This document shows, in pieces, positions 32,168 through 43,653 of a stretch of DNA of 64,000 nt. Location: contig JAUEDM010000006.1 of assembly GCA_033439685.1 (NCBI GenBank), positions 1,612,001 to 1,676,000 of the forward strand. The letters run 5' to 3'. A model generated the notes under the pieces. The model was not told the origin of the DNA. It made no database searches and saw only the letters and a list, made by a program, of their open reading frames with translations. The stretch's first letter is position 1. Each line of letters begins with the position of its first letter. The position numbers and the translations under genes are program-made. The DNA comes from Apodospora peruviana (lineage: Eukaryota > Ascomycota > Sordariomycetes > Sordariales > Lasiosphaeriaceae).

Positions 32168-33599
32168 GTTTTCTGTATGTGTTGTGTTGAATATGTGTGG
32201 AAGTTGAGACTGTCGTTAAACAAACATCCCACTTGGGAGAGCTTGGAGTTGGGATGACCAGTGATGTTTCAATTAGCAAGTTTCTCACTGGTATGCAATT
32301 ATACAGTGTCATTTATGCATTAAACAAAATAATTGTGGATCATGTGGGGAATGGGCATGTCTCAGATCATCAACCGGCGCCAAACGACGGCCGTACCCGA
32401 CCCGACGGAGGGAATCCACGATTTTGAGTGCTGATGACGGCCGCTACGGCCTTTTGGTCGGGTCACCCGGGTTTTCTTTCGCTTTACGGGTTACAAATTC
32501 TAATACGATTTTTACAGCAGAGCCTCATACTTTCAAAATCTCTGAAGTGCACTTCTTATTCTTCCTATCAAGAATCGTCAGTCCCTTCCTTGGTGGTGAT
32601 CTTGGCGAGTGCTTGTTGACGCCCCTCCCATTCATTCTCTTGGGACTTTCCCCAGACGGAAACTTACCTCCAACATGTTGATGTCTTACCACACCTCGCA
32701 ACCCGATATCAGAGGCAGGACTTTGTCCATCTTTTCTCGCTTTCCAGCCTCGTGCCCTTCACCCACCACACTCGCATTTCTCATCATTATCTTCTCCAAA
32801 CAAGATATAATTTTTTTCCAACAATTTCAATCATCGCCTGAGAGGTCAAGATGTCCTGTCTGAGATACACTCGTGGCCAGCCACGCCGGTATTGTTCCTC
32901 CGCTCGTTGATCTAGTCGATTGAAAAGTTCCCTTCCCGACATTGTTCCTTCACCCGTTGATAAGGTTGATCAGAAAGTTCCCTCGGCTCCTGACCGGAGG
33001 ATTTTCAGCTAGCCTCCAACCGAACCGCGTGTATTGTACCGCATCACATGCATGGTGGCGCACGTCTTTTTCTTCTCTCTGAGTCGCTGTGGTCGTAACT
33101 AGGGCGGCCGCTGCGGTGCAGATGCGGATTACAGCCCTTTCCTTTGTGTGCTGACGGGGCTGACAAGACGCCCATGAGCCAATCCTGAGGCGCAAACCGA
33201 CGTCTTCGGTCGTTGGCGTCCGGCTTTGCAGCCCGTCCATTGTTCTTGCCCGACGGGAATGGGCCGGCAACTTCCTGTAAGCCCACCGGGTGGCGCATCC
33301 TGTCCGAGTCCCGCCTGGAACTTTTCCGTCCTGCCGTGATGGCTCACCTACCTACAATAAAGAAACAAAGCTCCAGCTCGCTCGAGGCCAGCCCAGCCCA
33401 GCCAGACGGACATTTAGCTTGAAACGATCTTGATAGTTCAAGAGAATATATATATTCCCAGTCTTCAAACCTATTTGATACTTACCTTGATATCTCTGGT
33501 TCAAATCGCGACCAGCTTACAAGCAAACTCGGAATTTTCAGAGCTCAACCCTATTTACCAAACCGTGTCTCTTCGAGTGCCCATAATCCAAGACCAAAG
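32168..33599. promoter_or_regulatory. Divergent intergenic region between COA1 and a membrane-protein gene
   Basis: 1.4 kb without a supported gene. It includes a 50-bp imperfect direct duplication (32891-32990). A 'GGTTCAAATC' near 33506 looks like a tRNA T-arm but no matching arms surround it. Confidence 0.4.
32891..32990 (+). repeat. Two imperfect 50-bp direct repeats
   Basis: Both copies start ATTGTTCCT and share CGTTGAT and AAAGTTCCC at the same offsets (32891-32940 and 32941-32990), with exact 50-bp period. About two thirds of positions agree. Confidence 0.65.
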
Positions 33600-34382
33600 A
33601 TGGCATCTCCGTTGATCAGGTACATCTGCATCGCGGTTGCCTTGGTTGCCCTCGATGGTGCCATAGGCATGGCTCTTGTCACGAGCATGGTCGGCTTCCT
33701 CGCCAACCGGGGCAAAGGTCCTTTTGAAGTCGCCGACTCGCCTTCGAATTTTGCTCTCTCGGGTCAGCCTGCCAATCTAATCGTCGACCAAGGCCACACC
33801 ACCAATGGCACCTGCGGTACAGCCCTGATCCTCGTCGGCGTTGGAGGTGTTCTGGCTTTGGTGCTGGAGATTAAGTCGAGGAAAAAGGTTGGTTCTGTCC
33901 CTCTCCATCTCCTAAATAGAGGCAAATTGATAACTAACTATGATCCACGGACGCAGTGTGGCAAATCGTCAAAGATATTCTACCTATGGGCCCTGTGCAC
34001 CATCCTCAACTGGCTCCTGACCCTCACCGCGCTCATTTACACCTTCGTGGTGACGACCATGACGGATAACCAGACCATCGACATCGCTCTGGCGGCGGCG
34101 AACAAGGCGCCCGCAAAGTATCCAAAGGACGACTGGACGCCGGAGAACTGGTATACCGCGGTGCTGGATCTTCCCCTGACGAACGACGGCGACCGGGACG
34201 TGATCAGCCGCAACGTGAGTCTGATGCGCGGGTGGCGGTTCAATATCATCCCGCTGTTCATTCTGGGGTTTGTTTTGATGGATCTTGTCATTCTTGAGGT
34301 GCTGAGAACGCGGAAGCAGTCACGGGGCATGTATGGTAGGGCTGCGTCTGGGGATCACTCGTCTGGGGATCAAAAGGTTTAG
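33600..34382 (+). CDS. Four-helix membrane protein, function unknown
   Basis: Probable exons are 33600-33887 and 33957-34382, giving 237 residues. I do not recognise the family. Predicted membrane helices lie at about residues 6-33 (YICIAVALVALDGAIGMALV), 75-92 (TALILVGVGGVLALVLEI), 102-128 (IFYLWALCTILNWLLTLTAL) and 196-215 (IIPLFILGFVLMDLVILEVL), resembling MARVEL-like or tetraspan topology. Loops contain NGT and NVS sequons. The 69-bp intron has an ACTAACTA branch site and GCAG acceptor but no stop codon, so retention would add 23 residues between helices 2 and 3. The donor GTTGGT is weak, and both forms are possible. Confidence 0.75.
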   Translation: MASPLIRYICIAVALVALDGAIGMALVTSMVGFLANRGKGPFEVADSPSNFALSGQPANLIVDQGHTTNGTCGTALILVGVGGVLALVLEIKSRKKVGSVPLHLLNRGKLITNYDPRTQCGKSSKIFYLWALCTILNWLLTLTALIYTFVVTTMTDNQTIDIALAAANKAPAKYPKDDWTPENWYTAVLDLPLTNDGDRDVISRNVSLMRGWRFNIIPLFILGFVLMDLVILEVLRTRKQSRGMYGRAASGDHSSGDQKV

Positions 34383-34916
34383 ATGTGTTTAGGGGAATTG
34401 AGCTGAGGATGATTATAGTTTGTGTTTGAGATGGCGTGGGGAATTAGGAGTATTTTGGGGTGTTCATACATTCATTCGCTTTTGTGTTTCGAATTCAAGG
34501 GGACTCTTGGACATATTGGTCTGTCTACTTCACGCCTGTTGGTGAGTTGACGAAAAGTGATTTCAACATCCAAGTGTACCTACCTACCTACCTACCTAGT
34601 CTGAAGAGAGAGCTTCCATTGCAAAATATCTTTCATCACAGTTAAATTTGCTACTATCACTGTATTCCCCTGGTGGCCAAGAGGACTGAAACATATCTCG
34701 ATTAGCATACTCCTTTCCCAGTATGCTATGCAACTAAGCATATTAGCGATAAGCGATAAGGAGTCGAGGACATCACGTCATTGCTTGTCGGGGTCACTCA
34801 CAGCACACCCGAGCTCCAGTGACTGCATCAATGAAGACAATGTCAGAAAAACAAACACAAAACAACAATCGATATTGAAAGCACACCTTCATTTACCGGG
34901 TGGTAGACTGGCGAAG
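34383..34916. other. Intergenic region with a short TACC microsatellite
   Basis: 534 bp between two plus-strand genes. A (TACC)5-6 run lies at 34577-34598. The next gene's frame is open back to 34728, but the better start is 34917. Confidence 0.45.
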
Positions 34917-35639
34917 ATGGAGAGAAATATCAATATCCAGACCGCGACGACACGTCTGCGCAAGACGTTTCAGTATCCCACCGACGAGTCGTCCGACCCG
35001 GGTAACTCGCCCGAGGCCATGGATGAGGAAGAGCAAGAAACCTTGATCGCGACACTGGCGGAACAGAACCACCAGCGCAACCAGCAATTCCGCCAGCTTC
35101 TGCTCTTGATGCCCGCCATTTCCAGTATTCCCTATTTATTACATCTCATACCTTCTTCATCACCCTCCTCTCGCGCTTCGTCACTTCTGCTGTCGCTGCT
35201 ATCGCTTTCCTCCCTCGCTTCTACCGCTTTTTTGGTGTCGCGGTTACCACCGACGCGGACGGGCATCGATTTTGTTGATCAGTGGAGCGGTGCTGCTTCA
35301 TCATCATCATCAAACATCACCATGATGCCCGGTGGTGTTGGGATGAGTAGACGGAGACGGTCGTCTGTGTCTGCTGCCACGGCGGCGGACATGTTGGGAC
35401 AAACGACGTCGCCGCTGGAGATATATTTACCCTATCTCAACGGGGCGGTCTGTTTACTTGCGGTGCTGACGGGGTATGTACCGCATTTACGGAGGAACGG
35501 CGGTGACTTGTTCTCGCTTTGGTTGGGCACGTTACCTGGGTTGATCTATGCGGTCGTGCTGGTGGCCAAGGTTGTCATGGCCGGCGTGGATCCGGAGAGG
35601 GATCTGGGCGGGCTGAAGTATGAGTATAAGGGGGCTTGA
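34917..35639 (+). CDS. Polytopic membrane protein, function unknown
   Basis: Intronless from ATG 34917 (AAGATGG context), 240 residues. I do not recognise a named family. It opens with a hydrophilic segment (MERNINIQTATTRLRKTFQYPTDES...) and an acidic EAMDEEEQETLIATLAEQNHQ stretch. Four likely membrane helices follow at about residues 61-78, 83-106, 172-190 and 200-222, separated by a Ser-rich loop that contains SRRRRSS. Neighbouring membrane gene 33600-34382 is on the same strand but unrelated in sequence. An earlier in-frame ATG at 34728 is possible but gives an unlikely N-terminus. Confidence 0.75.
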   Translation: MERNINIQTATTRLRKTFQYPTDESSDPGNSPEAMDEEEQETLIATLAEQNHQRNQQFRQLLLLMPAISSIPYLLHLIPSSSPSSRASSLLLSLLSLSSLASTAFLVSRLPPTRTGIDFVDQWSGAASSSSSNITMMPGGVGMSRRRRSSVSAATAADMLGQTTSPLEIYLPYLNGAVCLLAVLTGYVPHLRRNGGDLFSLWLGTLPGLIYAVVLVAKVVMAGVDPERDLGGLKYEYKGA

Positions 35640-35962
35640 GATACCAGTGGGATGGTTTTGCGGTAGTGGATGTGGCAAAGAATTGGCGGCGGTGTATATT
35701 GGTTCACTACTGTTGGTGTTCTGGTGCGTCCCTCTTACAAACTTCCTTCTAAGGTGTCTTACCTTGCTGCCCAGCCTACCTGATGATACCAGAATGGCGG
35801 GAATGACCCACGTATTGTCGTTCTGATGGAGTCAAAAGACCCCTGATTTTCAAAATCATGGACACTACCCTTAAGTGGTCTACTACAATAAAAGCGTTCA
35901 ATTCAGATCTATTCTGCTGGAATAGCCGTGTTTTGACAAACCAGATCTATCTCCCAGAAAGT
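35640..35962. other. Convergent 3' region, no gene seen
   Basis: 323 bp between the membrane-protein gene and the first GMC oxidoreductase. Nothing notable. Confidence 0.45.
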
Positions 35963-38099
35963 TTACCACCCCTGAATGATATCATCCGCAATCTTTTCCG
36001 CCAACATGTCTGCGTCTTGTTAGTCAACAACATCACCACAAACGGAAGGGAAAAGACTTACAGACACTACTCTGCGGATGCCCCGGCGGCAAGAACGGAA
36101 ACGAACTCGCATCCACAACCCTGAGCCCGCTCACGCCGCCCCTAACTCTCGCCTTGGAGTCCAGCACAGCCATCTCATCCCTCTCAGAACCCATCTTGCA
36201 CGTACAAGCAGGGTGCCACAGCGTCATCAAGCTATTCCTGATTGCTTCCAGAATCTGCTCATCAGTCTGTACTTGCGGGCCAGGGTACGCTTCGGGTCCC
36301 GTGACGATGCCCCCGTTGCCGGAGAGCGAGGCAAACAGTTGGCGGGAGCGCTTATACGCCGCGATGGCGAGTTCCTCATCAGCCTTGTCGGTCAACCAGG
36401 CTGGGTTTATGGTCGGCAGATCGGCCGTGCTGGTCGAGGTGATGGTTACGTTGCCCCTTGAAAGGGGTGTAATGAGCACGTTGAGGATGGTGGCGTATTG
36501 TCTGCCGTCGGTCGGTTGGACCAACAGGAAATTGGAGAAGTCGCCGACGAAGCCTGACCCGGAAATGTATTCGACTTCTGGCCAGTCCGGGGGATAACTG
36601 GACAGTTTTTTTAGAGTGGAAGGGGAGAATTGTTGGAGACGAAGCGGGGAGGGGATCTTTTCCCAGGCCAGGAAATCGGCTACCGGGTTGGTTAGGGGGC
36701 CAGACTGGTTGAGAGTGTACTGGAGGATCTGGTCTGCTAGGTAGATTGGGTCCCGCGCCTCGCGGGTCAGGGTCGTCAGGCCGACGGGGTAGGAGGGACC
36801 AAACGTGGGATGGTCTTGGAGGTTCTGGCCGACGCCTTTGAGGGGAGCGATGACGGGAATGTTCAAGGGGCTGAGAAGGGAGCTTGGACCGATGCCGGAG
36901 ACCATGAGGAGTTGGGGAGACTGAAAGGCGCCGGCGGAGACGATGACTTCTTTTGTGGCCTTCAGAGTGTAGGACGCCAGCAGGCCGGTCTTGACTTGGA
37001 CACCGGTGGCTTTTTTGGACGAGTCGAACAGAATCTTTTCGGCGCGGGTGCTGGTGTATACTTTGAGATTAAAGAGGCCGGATAGAAGGGCGGACTTGAA
37101 GAAGGAGGCGGCCGAGCTGGAGCGGGTCTGGTCGGACGGGCGGATGGTTGAGGTGCAGTACTGCGCGCCCAGCAAGCTGCCGCTGTTGAAGTCGGGGGCC
37201 TCGCCGATGCCGATGCTAGCGAATCCTCGCTTCAGCCAGGTCGAGAAGGACTGCGCGTAGTTGGCGAAGCTGACCTCGAGCGGGTTGTTGGCCGTGGCTG
37301 GAAAAGCGTTCGTGTTGTACGACGGGGTCGAGTTGCTGAAGCGTTTGGACATGTTGGGCGGCGTGAACTGAGCGCTCTTTTGGAAGTAGGGAAGCGTGTT
37401 GGCGAAGGTGTAGCTCTCGTCGTCCACTTGGTCTGCCCACATTCGCATCGACTGGACCGTTGGACGCTGGTAGATCATGAAATTCAGGGCCGATCTGGGG
37501 AGTGCTGGTTAACAGACTGTTTAGTGGTTAAAAACCCAAAACAACTTACGATCCACCAACGCATTTCCCTCTCGCAAAGTGAATAGGTCTGTTGTTTGCA
37601 CCTGGCTGGTTCCTGGCCACAAAAGACCAATCTACAAGCGGGTTTACGTTGGTCACATCGCTGCCGATGAGCAGGACATCTAGCCCGGGCGTGCTACTGA
37701 TGATGGGATTTGTAAAGTCATAGTAATCCCCTGAATTAATTGTTGTTAGCCGGATACCTACGTGTAAGGTAATGTAGACAGTTACGCACCTGCTTCGACC
37801 AGAGCAACTCGGGCACCGCTCTGGGCCAGCCGCACGGCAAGCGTAGTCCCAGCCGTTCCCGCGCCGACGACAACATACTCGTACTCGGTGGATGCTCCGA
37901 GGACTGGAGTCAAGCCACCGAGGGAATTAGGGATGAGATTTCTAAGCGTGTTGACAAGGTCCTGTAAGACACTGTTTGGTTGAGTTTGACCTGTGGTGGT
38001 GGTGGTGGTCTGGGGAGGCGGTATTCTAGCCCCAGAGACGACAAGACTGAAGACACTGAAGGCAAACAGCCAGGAGGAGAGACTGTGGAAGGTGAGCAT
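35963..38099 (-). CDS. Secreted GMC oxidoreductase (aryl-alcohol-oxidase/glucose-dehydrogenase type)
   Basis: Exons on the minus strand are 37790-38099, 37550-37730, 36062-37494 and 35963-36009, giving 656 residues. The N-terminus MLTFHSLSSWLFAFSVFSLV is a signal peptide. The FAD-binding motif is VVVGAGTAGTTLAVRLAQ (about residue 80), with the GMC signature ARGKCVGGSSALNFMIYQRP spanning the third exon junction and a second signature GAFQSPQLLMVSGIGP. The active site reads WHPACTCKMG, and the closing segment is VVDASSFPFLPPGHPQSSVY. Family members oxidise alcohols or sugars and pass electrons to O2 (making H2O2) or quinones; which of these applies cannot be read here. The last exon (47 nt) encodes MLAEKIADDIIQGW. 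A second GMC gene lies 2 kb upstream on the same strand. Confidence 0.92.
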
Positions 38100-40150
38100 C
38101 GTGACTACCTTGTTTAAGATCACGGCCGATCACAACGGCTGGGAAGACTGGACACAACACACCCAGGAACGAGGAAGCTGATCTTCGACGCACAACGACG
38201 AGATCATCAGGGGCACGGCTTAGTATATAGAGTTAAATATCTGATAATCATACCCATTTCCAGCCATTTGGTAAAGATGTGCCTTTCTCAAGGTAGATTG
38301 ATAGCTTACATTACCCTACAAAACAACAGCAGCGTTTCCCTGGCCATGATGGGTGTCCATGAGGTCCACACAACTCACTCGGTCCCCTCGACCGCAGAAG
38401 AAGGAGAAAAACTTTTGAGATTTGGTGCTCGATCACAACAAGCCAAGCTAAAACTTGGTGGATATTTCCGTCTTTGTCAAAATCTCGACTAGTCCACTCC
38501 CTCCCCCCCCCCCACCCCAGCCCCACCAGATGTTCGTCATGTCTGTTGTTGTTGCGTTAGTGTACGCGGCAACTAGGTATCCGTATTCCTCATTCCTCAA
38601 CAAGTTCTAGTCTAGCGGGAGAAAAAGGGTCAAAGTCAAGATCGGGAAGTTAGACTGTCGATCACTTGTGCTAGGTGTAAGTGATAGTGGGTAGCAACTG
38701 GTAGCGTTGGTAGGGTCGCAGATGTAACCCTGCATCTATGGATCTGATCCATGGTTCTTTCGATTGGGAAACAAACAACAACCTTGGAAGTTGGAGATCT
38801 AGGCTACAAAAACAAGGCCTGCATGAATCGGTGACACGAAAGACAGGAGCAGTCCGTCGTGTGTGTCGTGTGCCGTGTGCCGTATGTAGGCGATGAGGGA
38901 AAAGGGGCAAGGCTTGCGAACCGTTTTCATTTTTCGGAGATTTTTATTTGTACTGCCACGCATCTGAGGGGAAATTATAGTCCAGAGACATGCCGTGGGG
39001 GTATACACACTAACGTCTCTTATAAACACACTTATTTAGTAATTCGTTTCTGTTTTTGTGCCTGACGGGGTCCAAGTCTGACAGTGTCAGGAGATTTTGC
39101 AGTCCAGCCAATCACACCGAGCCAGCACTATTCCATACGAGCCGTATTGGTTGTCAGGATCCCTCGCCCACACTATACTAAGAGGAATAGAGTCAAGTCC
39201 GGTAAACTATTGAACTTCCCCCGTGAGAAGGCCTTGTTTTCAGCAGCACCAAGGTGGTAGTTTCCGCTTCAAACCGTATGCATAGGCACAGATACCTAAG
39301 GTAGCGAGCAACCTTATTAGTCTAGTAGTGGAAGGAGGAGGAAGAAAACTGGAGAGGGGGCTATTCAGAGACACACCAGTTAGATGATACGCTTTGAGCT
39401 AGGACATGACACAGAATGATGATTTCATCTTCATATGAAATAGAGTAGCAAAGTAGAGGAGCAATATTGAACGAAAACCACCGTTGATAACGGTTTCTGT
39501 TGCATCCAACTGTCGAAATATAGTATAAAAATCAAGCCACAGATGTCATCAATTATTCATACAATCCATATTGTGTATCTGACTGGTACCGGTGGTGGAG
39601 TGGTGGTATCGAGCCAAGAGACGGGAAGACCTCCATCCTGGGAACGCGGCTTGTGTCAAAATAATCCTCCTCCCGTCACGGCGCACGGCGGATGGTTCGG
39701 GAACTGCTTGGGCGAGCTGCAGTGAGAGCCTGAATGTGGAGAGAGACAGAGACCAAATTAACCGCCAACCGGATCGTCGTTCAGGTTCCCACCCGGCCAC
39801 CCACGATCTTCACTACTGCCAAGCAAGGCCAAGGAAGAGCTGAGCTGAAGAGGATGAGAGAAAGTTGGCCGGACAGTCAGATCCGGGAAGACTTCTGTTG
39901 TGTTTGGGATGGAGCTTTCTTTCCACTTCACAACTGTGGAGTGGGAACCCCGTCTTTCATGGAAATGCTTCTGCTGAGCCATGAGTGTTGGAGGGATATC
40001 CCAGAGACATTACCAGAACCCCTTCAAAAGATGTTACAAGACTTCCAAGATGTAGATAGAGAAAGTGTGAATTATATACCAAGTAAAGGTATCATTATCG
40101 TATACTAACAAATATCCCACAGCTACTACCTAGGTACATGGTATGATACT
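38100..40150. other. 2-kb intergenic region between the two GMC genes
   Basis: Promoter side of the first GMC gene and 3' side of the second. A C homopolymer (about 11 C) lies at 38503-38513 and a short GTGTCGTGTGCCGTGTGCC repeat near 38860. An open frame at 39734-40108 (plus) has no known features and I do not call it. Confidence 0.45.
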
Positions 40151-42130
40151 CTAGAACATCCGTTTGGTCTCGTTCTTGGCCTCCTGAATAATGACATCCG
40201 CCGCCTTCTCACTAATCATGAAAATCGCGCTCTGGATAAAAATCCCCGGAATGTCCGGGAAAATACTTGCGTCCACCACCCGCAGCCCATCGACCCCCCT
40301 GACCCTAAACTCCGAGTCCAGCACAGCCATCTCGTTATCATCTGTCCCAATCGGACAAGTACAGGCAGCATGGTGTCCCCAAGCCTCGTCCTTGATATAC
40401 TGCTTAATCTCCTCATCGGTCTGAACATCCGGGCCCGGCTTCTCCTCGGTCCACGGCGTTCCGCCCAAGATCGGATACTTGTAATAGGCCTTCAGCGCCT
40501 CCCTGCTCTGCCTGATAGCTTGCACCAGGGCACGCGCATCCAGCTCGTCGGCCCCGCCTTCTCTGGTGCCCTCGTCAAAGTAGTTGAAGTTGATCAGAGG
40601 CTGGTCCAGCGGGTCGGCAGACCGCAGCTCGACCGTACCGGCGCGGTTGCGCGTGTGCGCCTTGAGCGAGTACCACGAGAAATGCTTGTGGTCGCGGACG
40701 GCAAAGTCGTGCCAGCCGGGGAAGTAGCCTTGGAAGTTCAGCGGACCGCCAAAGATGGAGAGGTCGATGTCCGGGCTGGAGGCGTACGAAGACCGGCGGA
40801 GCATCATGGCCGCCAGTCCGTTGGACGTGTAGGCGCCCCGGGCGGCGAGGATGTCCGGCTTCGTGAGCCATTGGGTCAGGCATTTGTCGTGCGGCTTGAG
40901 GTCGAAGTGGCAGCCGTCAAGAACATTAAAGTCCTCCGGGTGCTTGACGTTGACCGAGATCTCGTAACGGTCCATCATGTTGGTGCCCACTCCCGGGAGA
41001 GGCTTGACCACTGGGATGTTGAATCTCTGGAGCTCGGCGCGAGGGCCGATGCCGCTCAGCTTGAGAAGCTGCGGTGTGTTGAAGGTGCCCGCCGAGATGA
41101 TGACTTCCCTCTTGGCGCGGACGGTGCCTCTGCCGGCAGCAGCGTTGGAGGGGTGGTAAAACGGGGAGGCCTTGTATAGGTAGGCGCCCTTGAGGAACTC
41201 GACGCCTGTGGCGCGCGGTTTAGTGGAAGGGTCGGTGGCGTTGCTGAAGAGGATCTTGGTGACAAAGGTCTCGGTCTGAACTGTCAGGGGAAAGCCTGCC
41301 TCGACGGTGCGCTGGATGTGTTCGCGGACAGCCATCCGAGTGCCTCCCTTCATGGTCAGGGGCACCTGAAAGTAGCCTTCGTAGGCGTCCCGATTGGGGA
41401 GCGCGCGGTTGTTCGGGCTGTTGAGCAGGAGATTGCCCAGGTTGACCAGCGGAGTGAGCAAAGGCACGCTCACTCCCGCGGCTGATGCGCCACCGACGAG
41501 GTGCTGGGCGAGCGGGAGGTCCCTCAGGAGGATGGTCGGGTCCGTCGGTTCCGTGGGCAGCCAGGTGAGGACTCTGTCGAGGTACTTGTTCATGTTGTTG
41601 GCGATCCACGAGTTGTCGCCCGTGAGCGTTGCGATGAGGTCAAAGTCGCGCGCGTGCGGGATGATCCAGATGAGGGCATTGTGAGTGACGCAGCCTCCGA
41701 GCATGCTGCCTCGGGGGTACAGGATGCCCTTCTCTTTTGCGCCGGGCGGCGGATTGGGACCGACATGGTACTGGTAGGGACCGACTTCGTAGGTGTACTT
41801 GGGATCCCGCTTCGCCCGGTTCTGGTCCTTGTAGTGGTTGACAAAGATGTCCCATCTCAGCTTGGGGTCCTGGGTGACGACGGCTTGATAGCCGGGCACG
41901 GAGACGTTGACGTTGCCGTTGGCATCACCACCAGCCTCTATGAGGAGGGTCTTGAAGCCTGCCATGGCGAGGCGGCAGGCCAGAGGGCCGCCGCCTGCAC
42001 CGCTGCCTACTATCACGTAGTCATACTCCGAGTCCACATCTCCTGGGTTGGACTGGGGAGTGGGGGAGGCGGCCACGAGAGAGGCCGCCGAGGCGACCAG
42101 GAACAAAGAGAGGAGGCTAGTGAACCTCAT
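40151..42130 (-). CDS. Secreted GMC oxidoreductase, second copy
   Basis: Intronless, 659 residues from ATG 42130; the upstream in-frame codon is TTG. A signal peptide MRFTSLLSLFLVASAASLVA is followed by a short Pro/Ser linker. The FAD motif is VIVGSGAGGGPLACRLAMAG, the GMC signature YPRGSMLGGCVTHNALIWI and the second signature GTFNTPQLLKLSGIGP. The active-site region reads HHAACTCPIGTDDNEMAVLDS and ends FPDIPGIFIQSAIFMISEKAAD. The substrate-binding middle differs strongly from its neighbour at 35963-38099 and the gene has no introns where the other has three, so the two are not a recent duplication. The substrate is unknown; extracellular oxidation of alcohols or sugars is typical. Confidence 0.92.
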   Translation of the reverse strand: MRFTSLLSLFLVASAASLVAASPTPQSNPGDVDSEYDYVIVGSGAGGGPLACRLAMAGFKTLLIEAGGDANGNVNVSVPGYQAVVTQDPKLRWDIFVNHYKDQNRAKRDPKYTYEVGPYQYHVGPNPPPGAKEKGILYPRGSMLGGCVTHNALIWIIPHARDFDLIATLTGDNSWIANNMNKYLDRVLTWLPTEPTDPTILLRDLPLAQHLVGGASAAGVSVPLLTPLVNLGNLLLNSPNNRALPNRDAYEGYFQVPLTMKGGTRMAVREHIQRTVEAGFPLTVQTETFVTKILFSNATDPSTKPRATGVEFLKGAYLYKASPFYHPSNAAAGRGTVRAKREVIISAGTFNTPQLLKLSGIGPRAELQRFNIPVVKPLPGVGTNMMDRYEISVNVKHPEDFNVLDGCHFDLKPHDKCLTQWLTKPDILAARGAYTSNGLAAMMLRRSSYASSPDIDLSIFGGPLNFQGYFPGWHDFAVRDHKHFSWYSLKAHTRNRAGTVELRSADPLDQPLINFNYFDEGTREGGADELDARALVQAIRQSREALKAYYKYPILGGTPWTEEKPGPDVQTDEEIKQYIKDEAWGHHAACTCPIGTDDNEMAVLDSEFRVRGVDGLRVVDASIFPDIPGIFIQSAIFMISEKAADVIIQEAKNETKRMF

Positions 42131-43653
42131 GATGGGCAGGAACAGGAGATGGTGTGTGACCAACCGAGTGGGGAGAGAGAAACACAGAGCTTCTTGATCA
42201 CTGACCTCAAGAGATCATCGCGGCAGTTGCGGGTATATCTAGCTATCATGGCTGGACAAGAGACACCTCTAGCCCTGCCATTATTCGTTTTACATTTCCG
42301 TGATGCCATGGGTTGACTGCAGCGGCGTTCCACAAACGACGACGTCGTTCGGCGGAGCTCACTGGAAGAAAGCTGGTGCTTGCACGGCTCGGCGCATCGT
42401 CTCCCTCCTCCTTCGCCTGTCATCCAAACATTGCATAACATTGGATCCCGTTTCTCATCAAGAAATAAAAAGAAACAGCCCACTTCTCGTCGGTAACTTC
42501 GTGACCATATCCTGGTATCTTGGGAGGCTGCAAGGTCGGGCCAAGTACGTACGTGGACCCACAGAAAAGGGGGCCGTTAGGCGGGGCGTGCAAGTTGAGA
42601 ATTGAAATCAACAAATGGCCGAATTGGGCGGGCAACCACTGCAATGCACGTTCAATTTAGGTTCGATTCTAGTGCAGATCAGATCATGTTTTTAGCCGGA
42701 CTTGGCAGGCTATTTTTCCAAGGAAAAGCAGCTAAAACTACTGCGACCATATGTTGTCGTCCTGCGGTGACAGCTGTCAGAAAAAAAAACCTGCAAAAGT
42801 TTTTTATCTCGAGTTGCACCATTCCGAGTGGCCAGGAGACAAATGTCCGGACCCGTAGAAATAATACCAAAGGCTCACGGCAGGCAATAAATATTCCAAG
42901 GAAACCCTACCTATGCATGTAGGGCTGCGCACGGAGTTCGACTACTACGCTACCACGGATCCGTATAGCCTCACTTATTAATTCTATATTAACAAGGCAG
43001 TGATCGACGTCATTGACTCACCGAGAAACACTTCTAACGCTCGGTAGATGTCTTATTACAACGTGTAGTGTAGTAGTCTAGACGAACACGACCCGACCTT
43101 GCAGACTATACTACACTACCTACCTAGCTAGCTACCTGGATAGCCCAACCAGTCCTCCCCGGATATGGATCTCAAAACCAGGCAACGGCGTGGTCCAGAG
43201 CAAGGATCATCTCCTCCATGCACGACGACTGACTCGCGGACATGGAACCTATGCGAACATGTCTTCCCGAGAATCCGCTGCCACCACATCCCGAGCTGAA
43301 TGTTTGTTCCTGCTCTGGCTATGGCCATGTTGCAGTCAGGAGGGAAGGAAGAGACTTGGAGTTTTGGTTACTAACCGGACAGCCGCGGTTGGTTTCCAGG
43401 TAATGTATGTAGCCCAGGCGTCATAGGTAGCATCGCATATTACTTGGCAACTTATGAAGAAATAGTAAATACCGTCACCCGGCGACCTGGTTACCGTAAC
43501 GGGCCATACGCAATATATCCCTTTGAAAAAGGTCCTTATAGGTCCCCAGAGTTCTCTGGATTCTAACTGGACTGTCTGTCCCAGTGTCTTGTCTTTGTAA
43601 ACTATCAGATTACCTTGGACTCGAAGTAGCACCGAGTGAGTGGGCATTTCAAG
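42131..43653. promoter_or_regulatory. Divergent promoter between the second GMC gene and the peroxygenase gene
   Basis: 1.5 kb with no supported gene. It contains short CTACCTACCTAGCTAGCTACC runs near 43115-43136. Divergent layout would allow shared control of the two secreted redox enzymes. Confidence 0.4.

Noticed and set aside
33500..33520. GGTTCAAATC-like T-arm, possible tRNA
   Set aside because: No acceptor, D or anticodon stems can be folded around it.
34577..34598. TACC run as a possible CRISPR-like or regulatory array
   Set aside because: A simple microsatellite of five to six units, with no spacer structure.
39734..40108. 124-residue open frame between the GMC genes
   Set aside because: No recognisable domain, signal peptide or splice extension; such lengths occur by chance here.
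40370..41179. 269-residue open frame antisense to the second GMC gene
   Set aside because: Mirror frame of a GC-rich coding sequence; the minus-strand GMC protein accounts for the whole region.
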